From Chlorokybus atmophyticus (taxonomy: Eukaryota; Streptophyta; Chlorokybophyceae; Chlorokybales; Chlorokybaceae), in contig RHPI01002503.1 of assembly GCA_009103225.1 (NCBI GenBank), positions 823,124 to 887,123 on the forward strand: a stretch of 64,000 bases of DNA, given 5' to 3'. Shown one piece after another: positions 45,966 to 59,900 of this stretch. A program made the translations under genes and the position numbers. Each line of letters opens with the position of its first letter. The stretch's first letter is position 1. The notes under the pieces were generated by a model that saw only the letters and a list, made by a program, of their open reading frames with translations, was not told the origin of the DNA and did no database searches.

Positions 45966-48900
45966 TTACTCCACTTTGAGCTCGGTCATGACATTGAGCT
46001 GAGGCCGCTTGTAGCGCCTCAGTAGCAGCGAGGAGCAGACCACACTCACAGAGGAGAAAGCCATGGCTCCGCCTGCAACCCAAGGCGGGAGGCGTAACCG
46101 TAGAGACGGGTACAATGCGCCGGCTGCGATCGGGATGCCCAACACATTGTATCCCAAAGCCCACAGGTAATTCATCTGTATCCGTCTGACCGTCTTGCGA
46201 GAGAGGTCGATCGCCGTGATGACGTCCTCGAGGTTGCTTCGCATCAGCACATAGTCAGCAGCCTCCATGGCGACGTCTGTGCCAGCACCGACGGCGATGC
46301 CAACATCCGCGGCAGCAAGCGCGGGTGCGTCGTTCACGCCATCGCCGACCATCGCAACAACCCGGCCTTCGGACTGCAGCTCCCTGATCACCTCAGCCTT
46401 GCCGGCGGGCAACACTTCGGACACCACCTTGGCAATGCCAACTTCAGCTGCGATCGCATCGGCCGTGAGGCGGTTGTCCCCCGTCAACAGGAAAGTCTGT
46501 ATCTTCATCCGATGCAGGCGCTGCACCACAGCAGCTGCCTCTGGCTTGATTGGGTCTGATATACTGAAAGCCATGACAAGCACACCATCGACAGCGGCTA
46601 GGATGCCGGTTCTACCCTTCTCTTCTTGTTCACGAAGAAACTCGTGGGCGACAGACAACATTTGTATTCCGCACTCCTGCATCAATCGCCTGTTGCCTAC
46701 AACTACACTCCTGCCCTGAACCTTGCAACGGATGCCGCGTCCATGCACGGCCTCAAACTCAGTAGGCTGTGGCAGTGCTGCTTTGATGTTGGTCATATCA
46801 TCAGGCACACCAGCGTGTTGAATGCGAGCGTGCTGCACGACAGCTGATGCCAATGGATGCTCACTGCTCGCCTGCAATGACAAAGAGCAATGAGGCACAA
46901 AATAACATGCAGCACTGCTATCTGAGAAATTGTGCAAGCAGCAGTACACATACAACACAATCGTCTTTAAGCGCATACCTCTGCTGCGGCAATAAGAGGC
47001 AACACTTCCCGCTCTTTCGCAGTACCGAGCAACTTGGCACCCGTGACCATGGGTTTACCTCTTGTTAGCGTGCCGGTCTTGTCAAAAACAACTGTTTGGA
47101 TCTGTGAAGTGGAGAGGAAACATATTATTCTGCTGCCATCTAACAAACTCAGGCTGAACTGAAATATTGTTTATCATATGACAGTACCTGATGGCCTCTT
47201 TCAAGAGCATCCCCGCCTTTGATAAGAATTCCATTAGAGGCGCCAACGCCAGTGCCCACCATGACTGCTGTCGGAGTCGCCAGCCCGAGTGCGCAGGGGC
47301 AGGCAATGACAAGGACAGCAATGCTGAACAGAACTGCCAGCATGAAGTGGCTGGTGCCGACAGGGAGCCAGTCATCGGGGACAAAGCCGCACGCGCCAGC
47401 CATGAACCAGACGAAAAACGTGATGACTGCCAGCATCACCACAACAGGCACAAAGATTGCCGACACCTTGTCTGCAAAGGCCTGCAACAACGGCTTCAGG
47501 GGTCAACACCTTGCAAGCGTGCATGCCGTCAAGTTGAGATGCACTACGCATGCACACCTGAATGGGAGCCTTGGACATTTGTGCAGCCTCAACTAAGCGC
47601 ACAATCTGGGCAAGCGCAGTCTCCGCCCCAACACGAGTTGCGCGCACAAACAAAACGCCACTGGTGTTTATCGTTCCGCCAATCACCGTGTCTTTCACCC
47701 GTTTTGACACTGGCAGCGGTTCACCCGAAATCATGCTCTCATTTACATAGCTTTCCCCGGAGACCACCTCCCCATCCGCAGCCATCTTGGCACCAGGCAG
47801 CACTTTCAATATGTCACCGCGCTGCACGAGCTGTGTTGGTATTTCCTACACAGGGCAAGGCAGTAAGTGTCACATGTACAAACAAGCCAAAAAAAAAAAA
47901 ATAACAGTATGCATGCAAGGGCTCAATACTGACCTGTTCAGTAACCACTTCCCCCTGGTCGTTGTAAGAGACGAGAATCGCCTGTGTGGGTGCTAGAAGC
48001 ATCAATTTGGTTATGGCCTCAGACGTTTTTCGCTTGGCAAGGACCTGCATGCGTACAAATTAGTGCGATGCACACAGTTGAACAGCCTCCCATATGTACA
48101 GCATATACAAGGCTTACCTCCATGTACTTGCCAAGAAGAATGAAGGTGATGAGCATTGCACTCGTTTCAAAGAAGTTGTTGCTCTCGATGCTTGCATTGG
48201 ACGCAGCCACAATGACACTCAAGCAGGAGTAGATATAAGAGGCGTTGGTTCCCAAAGCAACGAGTACGTCCATGTTGGCTGCACCATTCTTGAGCGCCTT
48301 AACGGCTCCAACATAAAAGCGCCAGCCGACAACGAACTGCACTGGTGTGACCAAAGCCCACTTGATGATGTCTGACAGTTGAAACCAGCAGACCTTCATT
48401 TCCAGACAGGCTTTGAAGAACGGGATCATGGGCAACACCATGGCTACTAGGAATGTGGGGATGGTGAAGGTGGCGCTGAGCAGCAGCAGATTCCTCCAGT
48501 ATTCACTTTCGGAAGCACGTTTGTGGCCGGCATTGCCTTGACTGTCGGCATCCACTTCAGCAGCAAAACCGCAATCATCAACGGCAGTCAGCAAAGCACG
48601 TGGCCCTGTCTTGTCAGGATGATACATGACCACCTGCAAGACATGCGCTGCTTACACACATTGCGCTAGCAGAAGGGCTGGGCAACCTTGCCAAGCTTTC
48701 ACATGCGAAGTATTTCCATCAAACACCACATACCGCTTTCCCGGCGAGAAGGTTGACACCGACATCCATGACGCCCGGCACAAGCAACAAAGCCCGCTGC
48801 ACAGCACTTGTGCATGCAGAGCAAGTCATGCCTTCAATCCGTAACTTGCAAACACCACTCGACGCAAGGGTGATCAGGGCAGCATCAAAACCAGCGTCTT

Positions 48901-50325
48901 CGATGGCTTCCTTGAGCTGATCAGTCTTCACTTGTGTAGAGTCGTACTCAACTTCTGCTTCCTCTGTGGTCAAAGCCACAGAAGCCTTGCGCACGCCTGG
49001 CACCAACTTCAACGCCTTCTCTACTGAAGTACTGTGCACAACGTTGAGTCAGCAACCTGTGCTGGTGCTGGTACCCACGCATATGAGATTTGCAACACAG
49101 TGTGCAGTAGCTAACTGCCAGGGTACCTGCATGCGGAGCAGGTCATGCCTTTGACGGAGAAACGAGCTGTTTCTATCCGTCGACCTGTTGTCTGCTCAAT
49201 GGAACCACCTGGCTTTGCTAGAACCTCCACATCAAAACCTGCATCGTCCACTGCTTGCGTGATGTCGTCCACCTGATCAGCCTTGTCAGCAACACCACAC
49301 AATAGCACTAACATCAGTCATGAGAAACATGGCACTGTATTAAACACCTTGACTTTGCTTGGCAGATACGTGACAACTGCCTTGTTCTGCAAGAGAGCCA
49401 CTGTTGCTGAGGTGATGCCAGGAACTGCCATGAGAGCGTTCTCAACAGCGGTAGAGCACGCCGAGCACGTCATGCCGCCAACATGTAAACTGACTGTCTG
49501 TTCTTTGGTGGTGGCCTGCATTTGAGGTAGTTCATCCGTAAGGATACATGCAAGAGGTGCACGCAACAATTCGCAGTAGTCAATCTGCCTGTAACATGTT
49601 CCAAGCTGTGCAAAGTAGACAAAAACTGCGCTTGCGGAAAAAAAAAGTGCCAGCTGATCACCATGCCATTCGCATGACAACTCTACAAGAACAGCTGATA
49701 GACTTATCGTTGCCCAGCAACATGCACGCAACCATTCAATCCGTTGGCTGCATGATGAACAACGCGTCTACAAGACAAACACCGTACGTGCAACAAGAAA
49801 TGCAGCACACGCGCAAGCATGCAGCCACCTCAGGTACTGGTACACAGACAACCATATAAGGCGCATTCCTTTAGCATGCATTGTGTTGTGAAGTGGCGCA
49901 ATTGCAACAAGACGATGGCAATGAATGAACCTCGTATGAAGCCGAAGCAGGTCTTGTGCTTCTAAAAGGCTATGCAAAATTGCTACATAATTGATTTGGT
50001 GCTGAACAGTCTGATAAAAGAGAAGCAACCTTTTATTCGCAGTGAGCAGCTCTTGTGGAACAAGAGCTGCTCACTGCGAATAAAACAACACAGCTATTGC
50101 TCGCACGCCTGTGTCGTTCTTGTACACGAACAGTCATACAATCACGCTAACAGCGATGTCAAGTTGAACAACGCTCGACTTGGTGTCAAAAACAATATGC
50201 CCCAGTTGTGTTTCTCAGCTGCGCACCTTCTCATCCCAGCCTGTAAGCTCCATGTCGGGCTCTCCCAGCAGACGCTGAGCTTCCGAATCCATCTTGGCAG
50301 TAGCGGGCTTCTTGGTTTTCCCCAT
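45966..50325 (-). CDS. Cu(I)-exporting P1B-type ATPase with three HMA domains
   Basis: It pumps Cu(I) across a membrane using ATP (RAN1/HMA5/ATP7/CopA class). Exons: 50325-50227, 49515-49348, 49272-49127, 49031-48734, 48633-48118, 48044-47934, 47845-47558, 47481-47188, 47101-46979, 46871-45966; phases agree, 982 residues. It starts [17 protein letters not shown], with no obvious targeting leader. Three metal-binding domains carry GMTCSAC ([34 protein letters not shown]). Then come the transmembrane helices, the actuator [17 protein letters not shown] in [13 protein letters not shown], the phosphorylated Asp in [19 protein letters not shown], and the hinge [12 protein letters not shown]. The ion-selectivity signatures for Cu(I) are [11 protein letters not shown] and [12 protein letters not shown]. 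Intron 1 (711 bp) carries a perfect hairpin. Whether it sits at the Golgi, plasma membrane or thylakoid cannot be told; the three HMA domains favour the eukaryotic Golgi/plasma-membrane type over the plastid PAA type. Confidence 0.95.
50031..50085. repeat. 26-bp perfect hairpin in Cu-ATPase intron 1
   Basis: 50031-50056 is the exact reverse complement of 50060-50085, around GGA. It is wholly within the first intron of the Cu-ATPase gene. Confidence 0.95.
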
Positions 50326-51398
50326 GTTGGCGAATTTGTGTTTTCCCACACAGTAGAAGAAGCCTTAGACCAAGCCTAGCCTCCTCAACAACACGCTCCC
50401 ATCCCAAGTCCACTCTATAAAGACCACGCGCCTAAACCTACGCCAAAGTAGGGGACACAGCCATAAATAACCGTCCAGAGCTATAATTACTTAGTGAATA
50501 CCTTTGAGCACAGTAGCAACTCGTTCTATCAATGCCCTTGCCCCTGCCTCCGACGACGACAGCGACGTCGCCGCCTACGCCGCCGCCCGCGCCACGCGGC
50601 AACAAACCCTTAACGTGGCTAGGGTGGACACGCGTACGGTATGACATTGCGTACCGTACCGCAGCACATCACCATCCGTTCTCGTTGGTTCTCAATTACA
50701 GAAACTTCCGCTGCCGCCGTTTTTGCTGGCTTCCTAGTTAGCTACCGGAAGCAGATGTGGACTTCCCTGATTTGTGGCTGCCAGTGCGCCAGCTGCACAT
50801 GCGAGTTGATTAGCAACGGCGGTGGTGGTGGTGGTGACGGCGGTGGTGTCGTTGTGGCTGCGGTTGGAGTGGTTGATTTCCTGCTGGGTTGTATTCAGTG
50901 CTGGACGTTGCACTGCAGGTCAAATCGCTGCAGGACGACAGGCGGATCTTGCGGATCTAGCTTGTGTGCATTAGGGTTTGTAAGGTGAGCTTTGTGGCAT
51001 GCATGGGCTTGGCAGCTGTGTTGTTGATAGTCGTTGATTATTTTTATGCGCGTGCTGGTGGTTGTGAAACCCCAACAGTTAATTCAGTTAATTGCAAACA
51101 CTCCGCATGTCGCGTAGCCCATCAGCTGACTGCTTTGATTGTTGTTGTTAGTGAACTTGCCTCGTGTGATGACACCACTTGCATGCCAGTTCGACGAGAT
51201 CGCAAAGCTCAGTTGTGATTCTCGTTGTAATTGCATTTCTTGTTCCACGTTAAAGCACCAAAAGTTTCGTTGCCGCACTAGCTGATGACACCGACAGCTC
51301 TGTCGTCTATCCAGTTTAAGTCGGTTGATCTTGGCTTCACATTACGATGCTTCAAAAATAATTTGGAATTTGGGTTCTGTACAGGCATAGCAGCAAGC
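50326..51398. promoter_or_regulatory. Upstream region shared by Cu-ATPase and HEL2-like genes
   Basis: 1073 bp between divergent starts. A proline-coding-looking CCG/CCT stretch (50530-50600) and a GGTGGT stretch (50820-50855) are simple-sequence, not genes. An ATG at 51285 lies in frame with the HEL2-like start at 51399, but the extra residues do not match the family. No TATA box is clear. Confidence 0.4.
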
Positions 51399-54300
51399 AT
51401 GGAGGAGTGGTGTGCTGTGTGCGCTGAGCCGCTGGAGTGGTGTGCCGTGGGGCGGTGCCACCACAGGGAAGTCTGCGCAGTCTGCACTGCACGCCTGCGG
51501 CTCATCATGAACGACAGGAGCTGCTGCATATGCAAGCAGCCCTTGCCGGAGGTGTTTGTCACCAAGGTGAGATATCAGCTGCTATGCTGTATTGCAGCTG
51601 CCTGCCTGTCCTTTCTGCAGTCTCATAGAGGTACACACGACGTGTTGCATGTTGCGTTCATGTGTAGTGCCGGGGAGAGTATGACAGTGTGTTGGATGTC
51701 TGCAAGGGTTGCACTTGCTTATGCAATGCTTGCTACACTGCAGTTTCTTGGCGACTACACAGCTACGCCACCAAATTTTGACCAGCTCGCAACCAAAGTT
51801 AAGGGCAAGGGTGCTGGTGGAGAGTACTACTACGATGACACTCTGGCAGCTTATTTTGATGATGAGGATCAGCTCAAGTACCTGGGGGATATGTATACCC
51901 TGACATGCGCCGTCTGCGATTCGGAGGTCCCCGCTGATAAGAAGCCATTCAAAGACACGGAAGCCCTCAAACGGCATCTCAGCTTGCACCAGGTAACCAG
52001 CACAACAGTTGTAGACACCCCCGTGTCGTGGGTTTGCGGCTGGTGCATAGATGCTACTGGCAAAATGAATAAAGGGTCAGCACATGGCATGCCTGTCTTA
52101 CTCACACGCTTGTTCTGCAGCGATTCATGTGCGACTTGTGCTTGGAGAGCAGGAAGGTATTTGTGCGTGAGCAACGATTGTACAGCAAGGCACAGCTTGA
52201 GCAGCACCAGCGTGGGGGTTCAGCAGAGGTACCAAGTGCTTGTCTCGATGTGGGGGCACTTGCAGAGGCATTTGACCAGTTTTGTGCAGGTTGACGGTGG
52301 TGCTGAGGAAAGCGGAGGCTTTAAGGGTCATCCGATGTGTGGCTTCTGCAAGCAACGGTTTTATGACAGCGCAGGTATGCATGTGATGGTGCGGTGAACG
52401 CGTGCAGCCTGTCATACTATTTGGTGTCTGAGGCGATACTTTGCAGCTCTGTACCAGCACATGACAACCGGCCACTTCTCATGCCACATCTGCCAACGCC
52501 AGCGCCCCGATGTGTTTGAGTACTACCGCGATTACCCTCAGCTGGAGGACCACTTCAAGCGTAGTCACTTCCTTTGTGAGCATCCTTCATGCTTAGAGAA
52601 GAAGTTTGTAGTATTTGCGGCAGAGCCTGATTACAAGAGGCATGTCGCGATGGAACACGGTGATGGGCTTTCTCAGGCGCAGCGGCGTGCTGCTCTGCAG
52701 ATACCTGTCAATTTCAGATATCGTCGGCCAGGAGAAAATGAAGAATTTGACCATGACAGAGGTGCAACATCCATGCCACCAAGCAAGCATACAAATCTGT
52801 CCTTCACACTTGGCATGACTGAGACCTCTTGTGTGTGAAGGTGGACGTCGGGATAGAGGCCGAGGTCGGGGCCGGGGTGGTGCAGCTCCGAGAGTCCCCA
52901 GGCCGCATAGTGTGTCCCCACCTCCCCGACAGTTATCTGACACTGAAGTCACAGTGAGTGCGTTGGATGATGCGGCTGCTTTTCCACTTCCATCCGGGGC
53001 CTTTGCGTCCAGCCACGGTGCGCTGGAGTCCTCTGGGCGCTGGGTACAGGTAATGACACGCGAGCCGGGGAAGAGGGGGGGGGGGGGGGGGGGNNNNNNN
53101 NNNNNNNNNNNNNNNNNNNNNNNNNNNNNNNNNNNNNNNNNNNNNNNNNNNNNNNNNNNNNNNNNNNNNNNNNNNNNNNNNNNNNNNNNNNNNNNNNNNN
53201 NNNNNNNNNNNNNNNNNNNNNNNNNNNNNNNNNNNNNNNNNNNNNNNNNNNNNNNNNNNNNNNNNNNNNNNNNNNNNNNNNNNNNNNNNNNNNNNNNNNN
53301 NNNNNNNNNNNNNNNNNNNNNNNNNNNNNNNNNNNNNNNNNNNNNNNNNNNNNNNNNNNNNNNNNNNNNNNNNNNNNNNNNNNNNNNNNNNNNNNNNNNN
53401 NNNNNNNNNNNNNNNNNNNNNNNNNNNNNNNNNNNNNNNNNNNNNNNNNNNNNNNNNNNNNNNNNNNNNNNNNNNNNNNNNNNNNNNNNNNNNNNNNNNN
53501 NNNNNNNNNNNNNNNNNNNNNNNNNNNNNNNNNNNNNNNNNNNNNNNNNNNNNNNNNNNNNNNNNNNNNNNNNNNNNNNNNNNNNNNNNNNNNNNNNNNN
53601 NNNNNNNNNNNNNNNNNNNNNNNNNNNNNNNNNNNNNNNNNNNNNNNNNNNNNNNNNNNNNNNNNNNNNNNNNNNNNNNNNNNNNNNNNNNNNNNNNNNN
53701 NNNNNNNNNNNNNNNNNNNNNNNNNNNNNNNNNNNNNNNNNNNNNNNNNNNNNNNNNNNNNNNNNNNNNNNNNNNNNNNNNNNNNNNNNNNNNNNNNNNN
53801 NNNNNNNNNNNNNNNNNNNNNNNNNNNNNNNNNNNNNNNNNNNNNNNNNNNNNNNNNNNNNNNNNNNNNNNNNNNNNNNNNNNNNNNNNNNNNNNNNNNN
53901 NNNNNNNNNNNNNNNNNNNNNNNNNNNNNNNNNNNNNNNNNNNNNNNNNNNGTGTTATTATCATATCTAAGAGGAATGTTGAAACGTCTGCAATGTGTCA
54001 TTCTGCAGGCTGCTGGGTCCCCAGGCGGTGTCCTGCAAGGCGAAGCTTTCCCCCCACTTCCTGGCACGTCACGCAGTGCACGTAGAAGAGCAAGAGGGCG
54101 CGGGTTTGCGCAAATCGTTGGTGGCCAGGCATCTTTTGGCACACCTCGCGTACTTCATGCAGGTCAGTGTTGCTGTGTAGTGACACGTTTAGATGATGTG
54201 AATGTGTTTAAGCAGTATGCTTACACAAATACGTGCATGCACTGCAGCTGGACGTCACTCGGCCCCAGCAGCTCCTGCGAGTGCATATGGTGCAGATGAA

Positions 54301-55257
54301 ACAATTGGAGAGCCAGCATCCATTGTGATGACAAGGCCTGTGGACCGAGTATCACGTCCCTCGAGCTCAACCGGTATACACTGACTTCGCTTGCTTCCAT
54401 ACTGAAAAGTAGACACTGTGGGGCAGTTGTCCAGGCCTGTCACGATATGTTCATTGCAGTAGGAATTACAAATTCAACCACTGATGTTGGGTCAACACAA
54501 TGCAGGGAATGCGGGAGCTGCTGAAGCGTGTCCAAGCGCCGAGGACATGGAGAGGTTGAAAGCGGCGAACCGGGAGGTTGTGGAGAAAGTCCGGCAAGCA
54601 TTGGGAGGGGACGAGGAGAAGTTCCGGTCTTTTCGTGAGCGCTCAGCGCAGTTCCGACAGGGTCGACTCTCTGTCGCTGAGTACTTCACTTACGTGCAGC
54701 AGCTCGGCCTGGCGGAACATTTGCCGGCACTGATATCACTACTACCGACTTCGGACCCAAAGAAACAGGAGCTGCAGCTGTTGTTGAATCAGTCTGTCCA
54801 GGCCAGCCGGCACGCAGCAGCAAACCCTTTGCCTTCAGCAAGCAGCCATAGCACAGCAGTCCGAATGACTCACTCCAGCAGTGCTCCGGACTTGCAAAGC
54901 AGAAGCAGTGCTGCAGTCTCATCTTGGATTTGCTCCCAGTGCACGTATCAGAACTCTGACAGCAGCTCAGCGTGTGCAATGTGTCACGCGCCAAGGCAGA
55001 GCGGCCAAGCAGCATCTTCAACCTCCTACGCCAAGAAGACTAAAAAGCAGAGCATTAGGTTGACAGGCGGGTTGGGCTCGGTTCATGACTTGCTAGAACA
55101 GTTGCCTGGCGGGTCGGGCCAAGGGCCGGGGCCGAGCGCGGCTGGTGGCGGGCGAGGCGTCCCGCCTGCAAGGGGCGCGTGGGCCAACGGGGGCGGGGCG
55201 CGCTTGGCGCACAAAACTAGTGTCGTTAACACTGCTTGGAGTAGGACAGATGGTTGA
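51399..55257 (+). CDS. HEL2: HEL2/ZNF598-type ribosome-collision E3 ubiquitin ligase with RanBP2-type zinc finger
   Basis: In the family it ubiquitinates small-subunit proteins of collided ribosomes. Exons: 51399-51566, 51744-51992, 52121-52228, 52290-52374, 52447-52761, 52841-53049, then a gap, 54009-54162, 54248-54373, 54506-55257. Phases agree outside the gap; 722 codons are visible. The N-terminus is the family RING (EEWCAVCAEPLEWCAVGRC, then CAVCTARLRLIM and CCICKQPLPEVFVTK). C2H2-type fingers follow (LTCAVC with HLSLHQ; FMCDLC; PMCGFCKQRFYD; FSCHICQRQRPDVFEYY; HFLCEHPSCLEKKFVVF). A basic glycine-arginine stretch (RRDRGRGRGRGG) and a conserved C-terminal helix block (RSFRERSAQFRQGRLS, then EYFTYVQQLGL) are present. 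Last comes W-I-C-S-Q-C-T-Y-Q-N with a CAMC pair, an NZF/RanBP2 finger. Start 51399 was chosen because the RING begins there in the family. Confidence 0.9.
53094..53951. other. Assembly gap (N run) inside the HEL2-like gene
   Basis: 858 unknown bases following a G run of at least 18 (53076-53093). They probably lie in an intron, but some coding sequence between the basic stretch and the exon at 54009 may be lost. Confidence 0.98.
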
Positions 55258-55399
55258 ATGTGATAAGCTTGCTCAGAGGAGTGCGCTTGCCAAGCTGCTT
55301 GTGTCAAGATGCATTGTTTTCTGCACAGCAAAGCATGTATTTGCCAGCCCCAACTGCGACACCTACTTGTGCTTTGATTTGCGTTTCTAGTTGCTTTGC

Positions 55400-55919
<520 letters not shown>

Positions 55920-55921
<2 letters not shown>

Positions 55922-56900
55922 GTATTGAGACCTCCCGAACAGCGAATGCTGAAAGGCAACTCCATGAAGACGTTGACTCAACAGCTGTACTGCACAATGA
56001 GGAGAGCATCCAACTCATTCGAGACAAGTTGTTTCTGCTTGCTTTTGTTACCTGGATGACGCTACATATCTCTGAGCTTTAACTTTTGATAAATGTTTTT
56101 TGTTATAACTTCAACTACATGGCTCGAGCATCCAGATGCTTGGAGAGTTTCCAGTTTGATGCAATCAAGTTGTGCATGCTTGCAGGCTGCTGAGTTGCGC
56201 TGCTGCTCAACAAGTCCTCCCGGCGTGACTGCTGCATGGCTGTTGTTGTTGTTGTTGGCAGCACAAGAAGTCTTTGTGGTAGTGGTAGTGTGACCCGGTG
56301 GTTGTGTACGTAAGCTCAGAGGTACGTGTGTAGAGCTGCTGCTCGCATGAGCATGTTCAGCATGTGCTATGATTGTGCCTAGCATGTTGCATTGTTGCAA
56401 ATGCAACTGCAATTGTTATACACTAAATTATTGCTAGCTTGGGGACTCTGAGCAACTGCATAACCTGAAGTGTGCAAACCAGTAGTCTCATGGATGTCAC
56501 ACAGATCACTAATGCAATCCGCTCAGGCACGATCAACTCGCAACTTGTGCCCAGCACGTTGTTAACTTTCTCCACGCAAACAGCAAGTGACAAGCTGCAC
56601 GAGGTATGTGGCACGGCCGCAGAACCTTTCCGCTTCCTGAATGTCAACGCAAGCGAAGGCAAACTTTTCTACCTCTGCACTGCGACAGAGTGGTGAGTTG
56701 CCACTGTTGCAAAAACAAAACCGTGGCCCTGATGTGGACAGCAGCCACGTGGCAAGCATGGCGGCGGCGGCGCTGGTGAGGCCTGGTCGTGTCTTGGCAA
56801 CAGACGGCTGAAGGTGTCAGCCCGTCACTTAGGCAGCTTGCTGCGCACAGCCGTCCGCGTGTAGCATAGCAGGTTTGGTACTGGCCGGCCTCAGCAAGGC
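55920..56900. other. Intergenic region with one weak open frame
   Basis: About 1 kb. A plus-strand frame at 56472-56696 (MDVTQITNAIRSGTIN, then FRFLNVNASEGKLFYL) has protein-like composition over 70 codons but no known motif and no downstream exon in phase that I can find. The last 150 bp before 56901 are GC-rich, with GGC repeats, and are the likely promoter of the DDHD gene. Confidence 0.4.
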
Positions 56901-59900
56901 ATGGCGGCGAGAGCGGCGGCGATTGCGGCGGCGGCGGGGTGGGTGGCGTCGGTGCAGGAGCTGCCCAGGGAGGAGACGCGCTGGTTTTACGCAAAAGCTC
57001 CAGTGACGCGTAGGCCCTTGAACACTGCCACGCACATGCACGCGCACACGCATGAAAAGTTGGAGCTGCAGCTCACGTGCAGTACACACTGATTGGCTTA
57101 GACAGTGCTTGTACACATACACTGCTTTGTCTGCAAAGAGCTTGCAAAGCGTTGAGCTTACAGAACTGCCAGAGAGCGTTTGAGCTTGACACAGAAGAGC
57201 ATATGTAGTGCATGGGCAACTTGCCGTTGCTTGCCTCGGTAGCTGTCAATGACACTACATTCCATGTGTCAACTGAGAAGCTGCAAGTCAGTCAGCTGTG
57301 GATCTCTTCAATCTGGCGCATGCATGAGGCCTGCAGTGGACATGACAGCTATTGGCCAATTGTATTGTTACACATACGAGCGCTACAGGCCAGATTCAAC
57401 GGCAGGTTTCGCTTGTATGTACTACTGCTGTTGCTCAACGCAACCTTCGCAGCCTTATTGTAGCGTACTTATGATATAATCGTGCACTCAGCAACAGCCA
57501 CACTTGCTATTGAAGTGATGTTACTTGACTGTTGAACGGTGGTTGTTGTTTTTCGTGTTCAATACTTCAAGGACCTGTTCTTAGTGTGGTGCTATTGGTT
57601 GCGCATTCTGTTTGGGTGCAAAGCATCCAGGAAGGCTAGTAACATCCGTCGTCATAGTTACAGTGCAGACTTGGCTGACTTAACGCAAGGGTACTACTGA
57701 CCTCTGCTGCTGGTCCACTTGCAGATTTGACCACCGGGCCGATCATTCCTGAGAGTAATTCGCTGAGGCGCTTCTCACATTATGACTCAATAGTGTTAGA
57801 GATAGCCTTTCGCAAGGTATGGGTGTGCTCCCTTACAACAACATGCTTGTACTCAGATTACTTTTATTTTATTCCTGATAGCAATTGGATTGCTGCAGAA
57901 AGAGCAGGAGTACATTGCTGAGTGGTGGAAAGAGTACGGGGAGGCCGGAGGCAGTCACAAGGATGAAACCTCTGTGGCTGATGTGCTGCCCAATGCTGAG
58001 GATGACGCGGACGAGGTGGACATTGGGGTCGTCGTGCGTGGTGGCCTGTATGAGGTATGGACTTGCTCGCAGTCACGCTTGCCCTTGCACAATATCACAA
58101 GCACGTGCTGCAGCTTGACACAATTGCAATGGATCGATCAGTCTGTGCATGACCGGTTTCCACTGCAGCTGAGTGTTGTTTGCAAATGACAGCCATGCTC
58201 CGTTATGCCATGAAGCTATGAATGGCAACCACTTGTGCATGCACGGTGTACTTTGACATTCCCTGCTTGGAGCGTGCATTGTACAGATGGCTCTGGTTCT
58301 GTGGACAGGTGGACTTAAAGACGCGGTTATGCACGACAGCGTACTGGATAGGGGAGGCGTACCGAGTGCAGCGCGGAACGTGGTTTGCAGAAAAGTCCTC
58401 CGCCACATGGCTCCCAGTCAGAGAGGACGTTGCCGAGCAGCTGGAAACTGCTTACCGTAACCAGGCAACTTTCGTTCAATGTCCACTGTCACTGTACACA
58501 TTGAGCAATATCTGTCATCAATGTCGGTTGCATGGAACAGGCATGGCGCAAGCGAATAGTGCAGTCATCCGGCGTCAATGCCTCGAGAGTAGAACTCTCC
58601 ACGACTCTGGTACGGCGAGTTTGGTCATCTTCTTTCTCAATCGTGTTGGCAGGCTGGTTGCTCTCACGCTGGTGCAGACTGGGAGGCTGACATTCCTGGC
58701 AGCATGCAAAGCATGTGCCCCTCCCAGTGTGCATTGATGAACATGTGACAAGCGGGTTCTCACAGGGCTGGCATGCACTATTTATGGGAGAGGGTGACCA
58801 GTGGGAAGCGTACTTGTGTCCCGATGACATGACAACGAAGCTTACCCGCGCGTTGACCGGCTCATCCGGTTCCAAGCCTGTTGGTTACAAACTCCGGCGC
58901 GGCTATCTGCATCCAGATGTTAGCACTCTGGTGCGCATGTGTGCTGGCGTCAACACTTCATCACAACCCCTGTTTGCGTGACACACATTAGCAACATGGT
59001 GTGTGTCATTAACCGAGCTTTGGTTCCGCAGAGTACAACTTCCCGGGCTCGTGAAGAACGGGAGGACTACTGTGCACAGGTGTGTTGGCTGGTTGTTCTA
59101 ATGTCCGTCATTGCGACAGCGACGATCGGCTCAGTCACGCAGGCTTTTTCTGCTTCTCTGGGTCTCATTTGCTATGTACTAAAGTCCCGGACATGCTAAT
59201 CCTCATGCAGGTTCCCGTGGGTCACCTCATGCTGGTGGTTCATGGCATTGGCCAGCGCATGCTGGGGGCCGACTTTCCTGGTCAGGTATGCGCTGCATAT
59301 GCATGACAATGCCAGCAAGCAAAGTGCCACTGGGATGGTTGTGCATCATGACATGACACATGTTGATGAGACGGTCACAGGTTGGCACAATGCGAGACGC
59401 AGCATATGAAATGGCAAAGCAGAACCTGCCACTGGAGCTGCGATCAAAGCAGCGTGTGGAGTACTTACCTGTCCTGGTACTCATCTCATCATCATGCCGT
59501 GGCTGCACTTTGTGTGGAACTATTGATGTGTCTGCTGTCGCTCGTGTGCAGTGGCGTAAGACGCTTGCCATTGCAGCGGATGATCTGGCCGATGAGATCA
59601 CAATGGACAGTCTGCGCTCCGTTCGCGACATGCTCAACGCCACTGCGCTGGATGTGTTGTATTACATGAGCCCGCCGCATTGCCAGAACATCATCTTTGA
59701 AGTCACGCGCAGTCTCAACCGTGTCTACCGCAAGTTCCGCCGACGAAACCCTGTCTTCACTGGCAAGGTACTACAATGCAGCGCGCGCACACGTACACAT
59801 GGGCACACGCACACAAATGTGCACACATGACAGCCATTCTGTCGCTAGCATTCGTAAGAATTTACTGTGTTGGGTGCTCAGCTATATATTCAATCTTGCA

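Noticed and set aside
52831-53970. Open frames across the N run
   Set aside because: They stay open only because unknown bases contain no stops.
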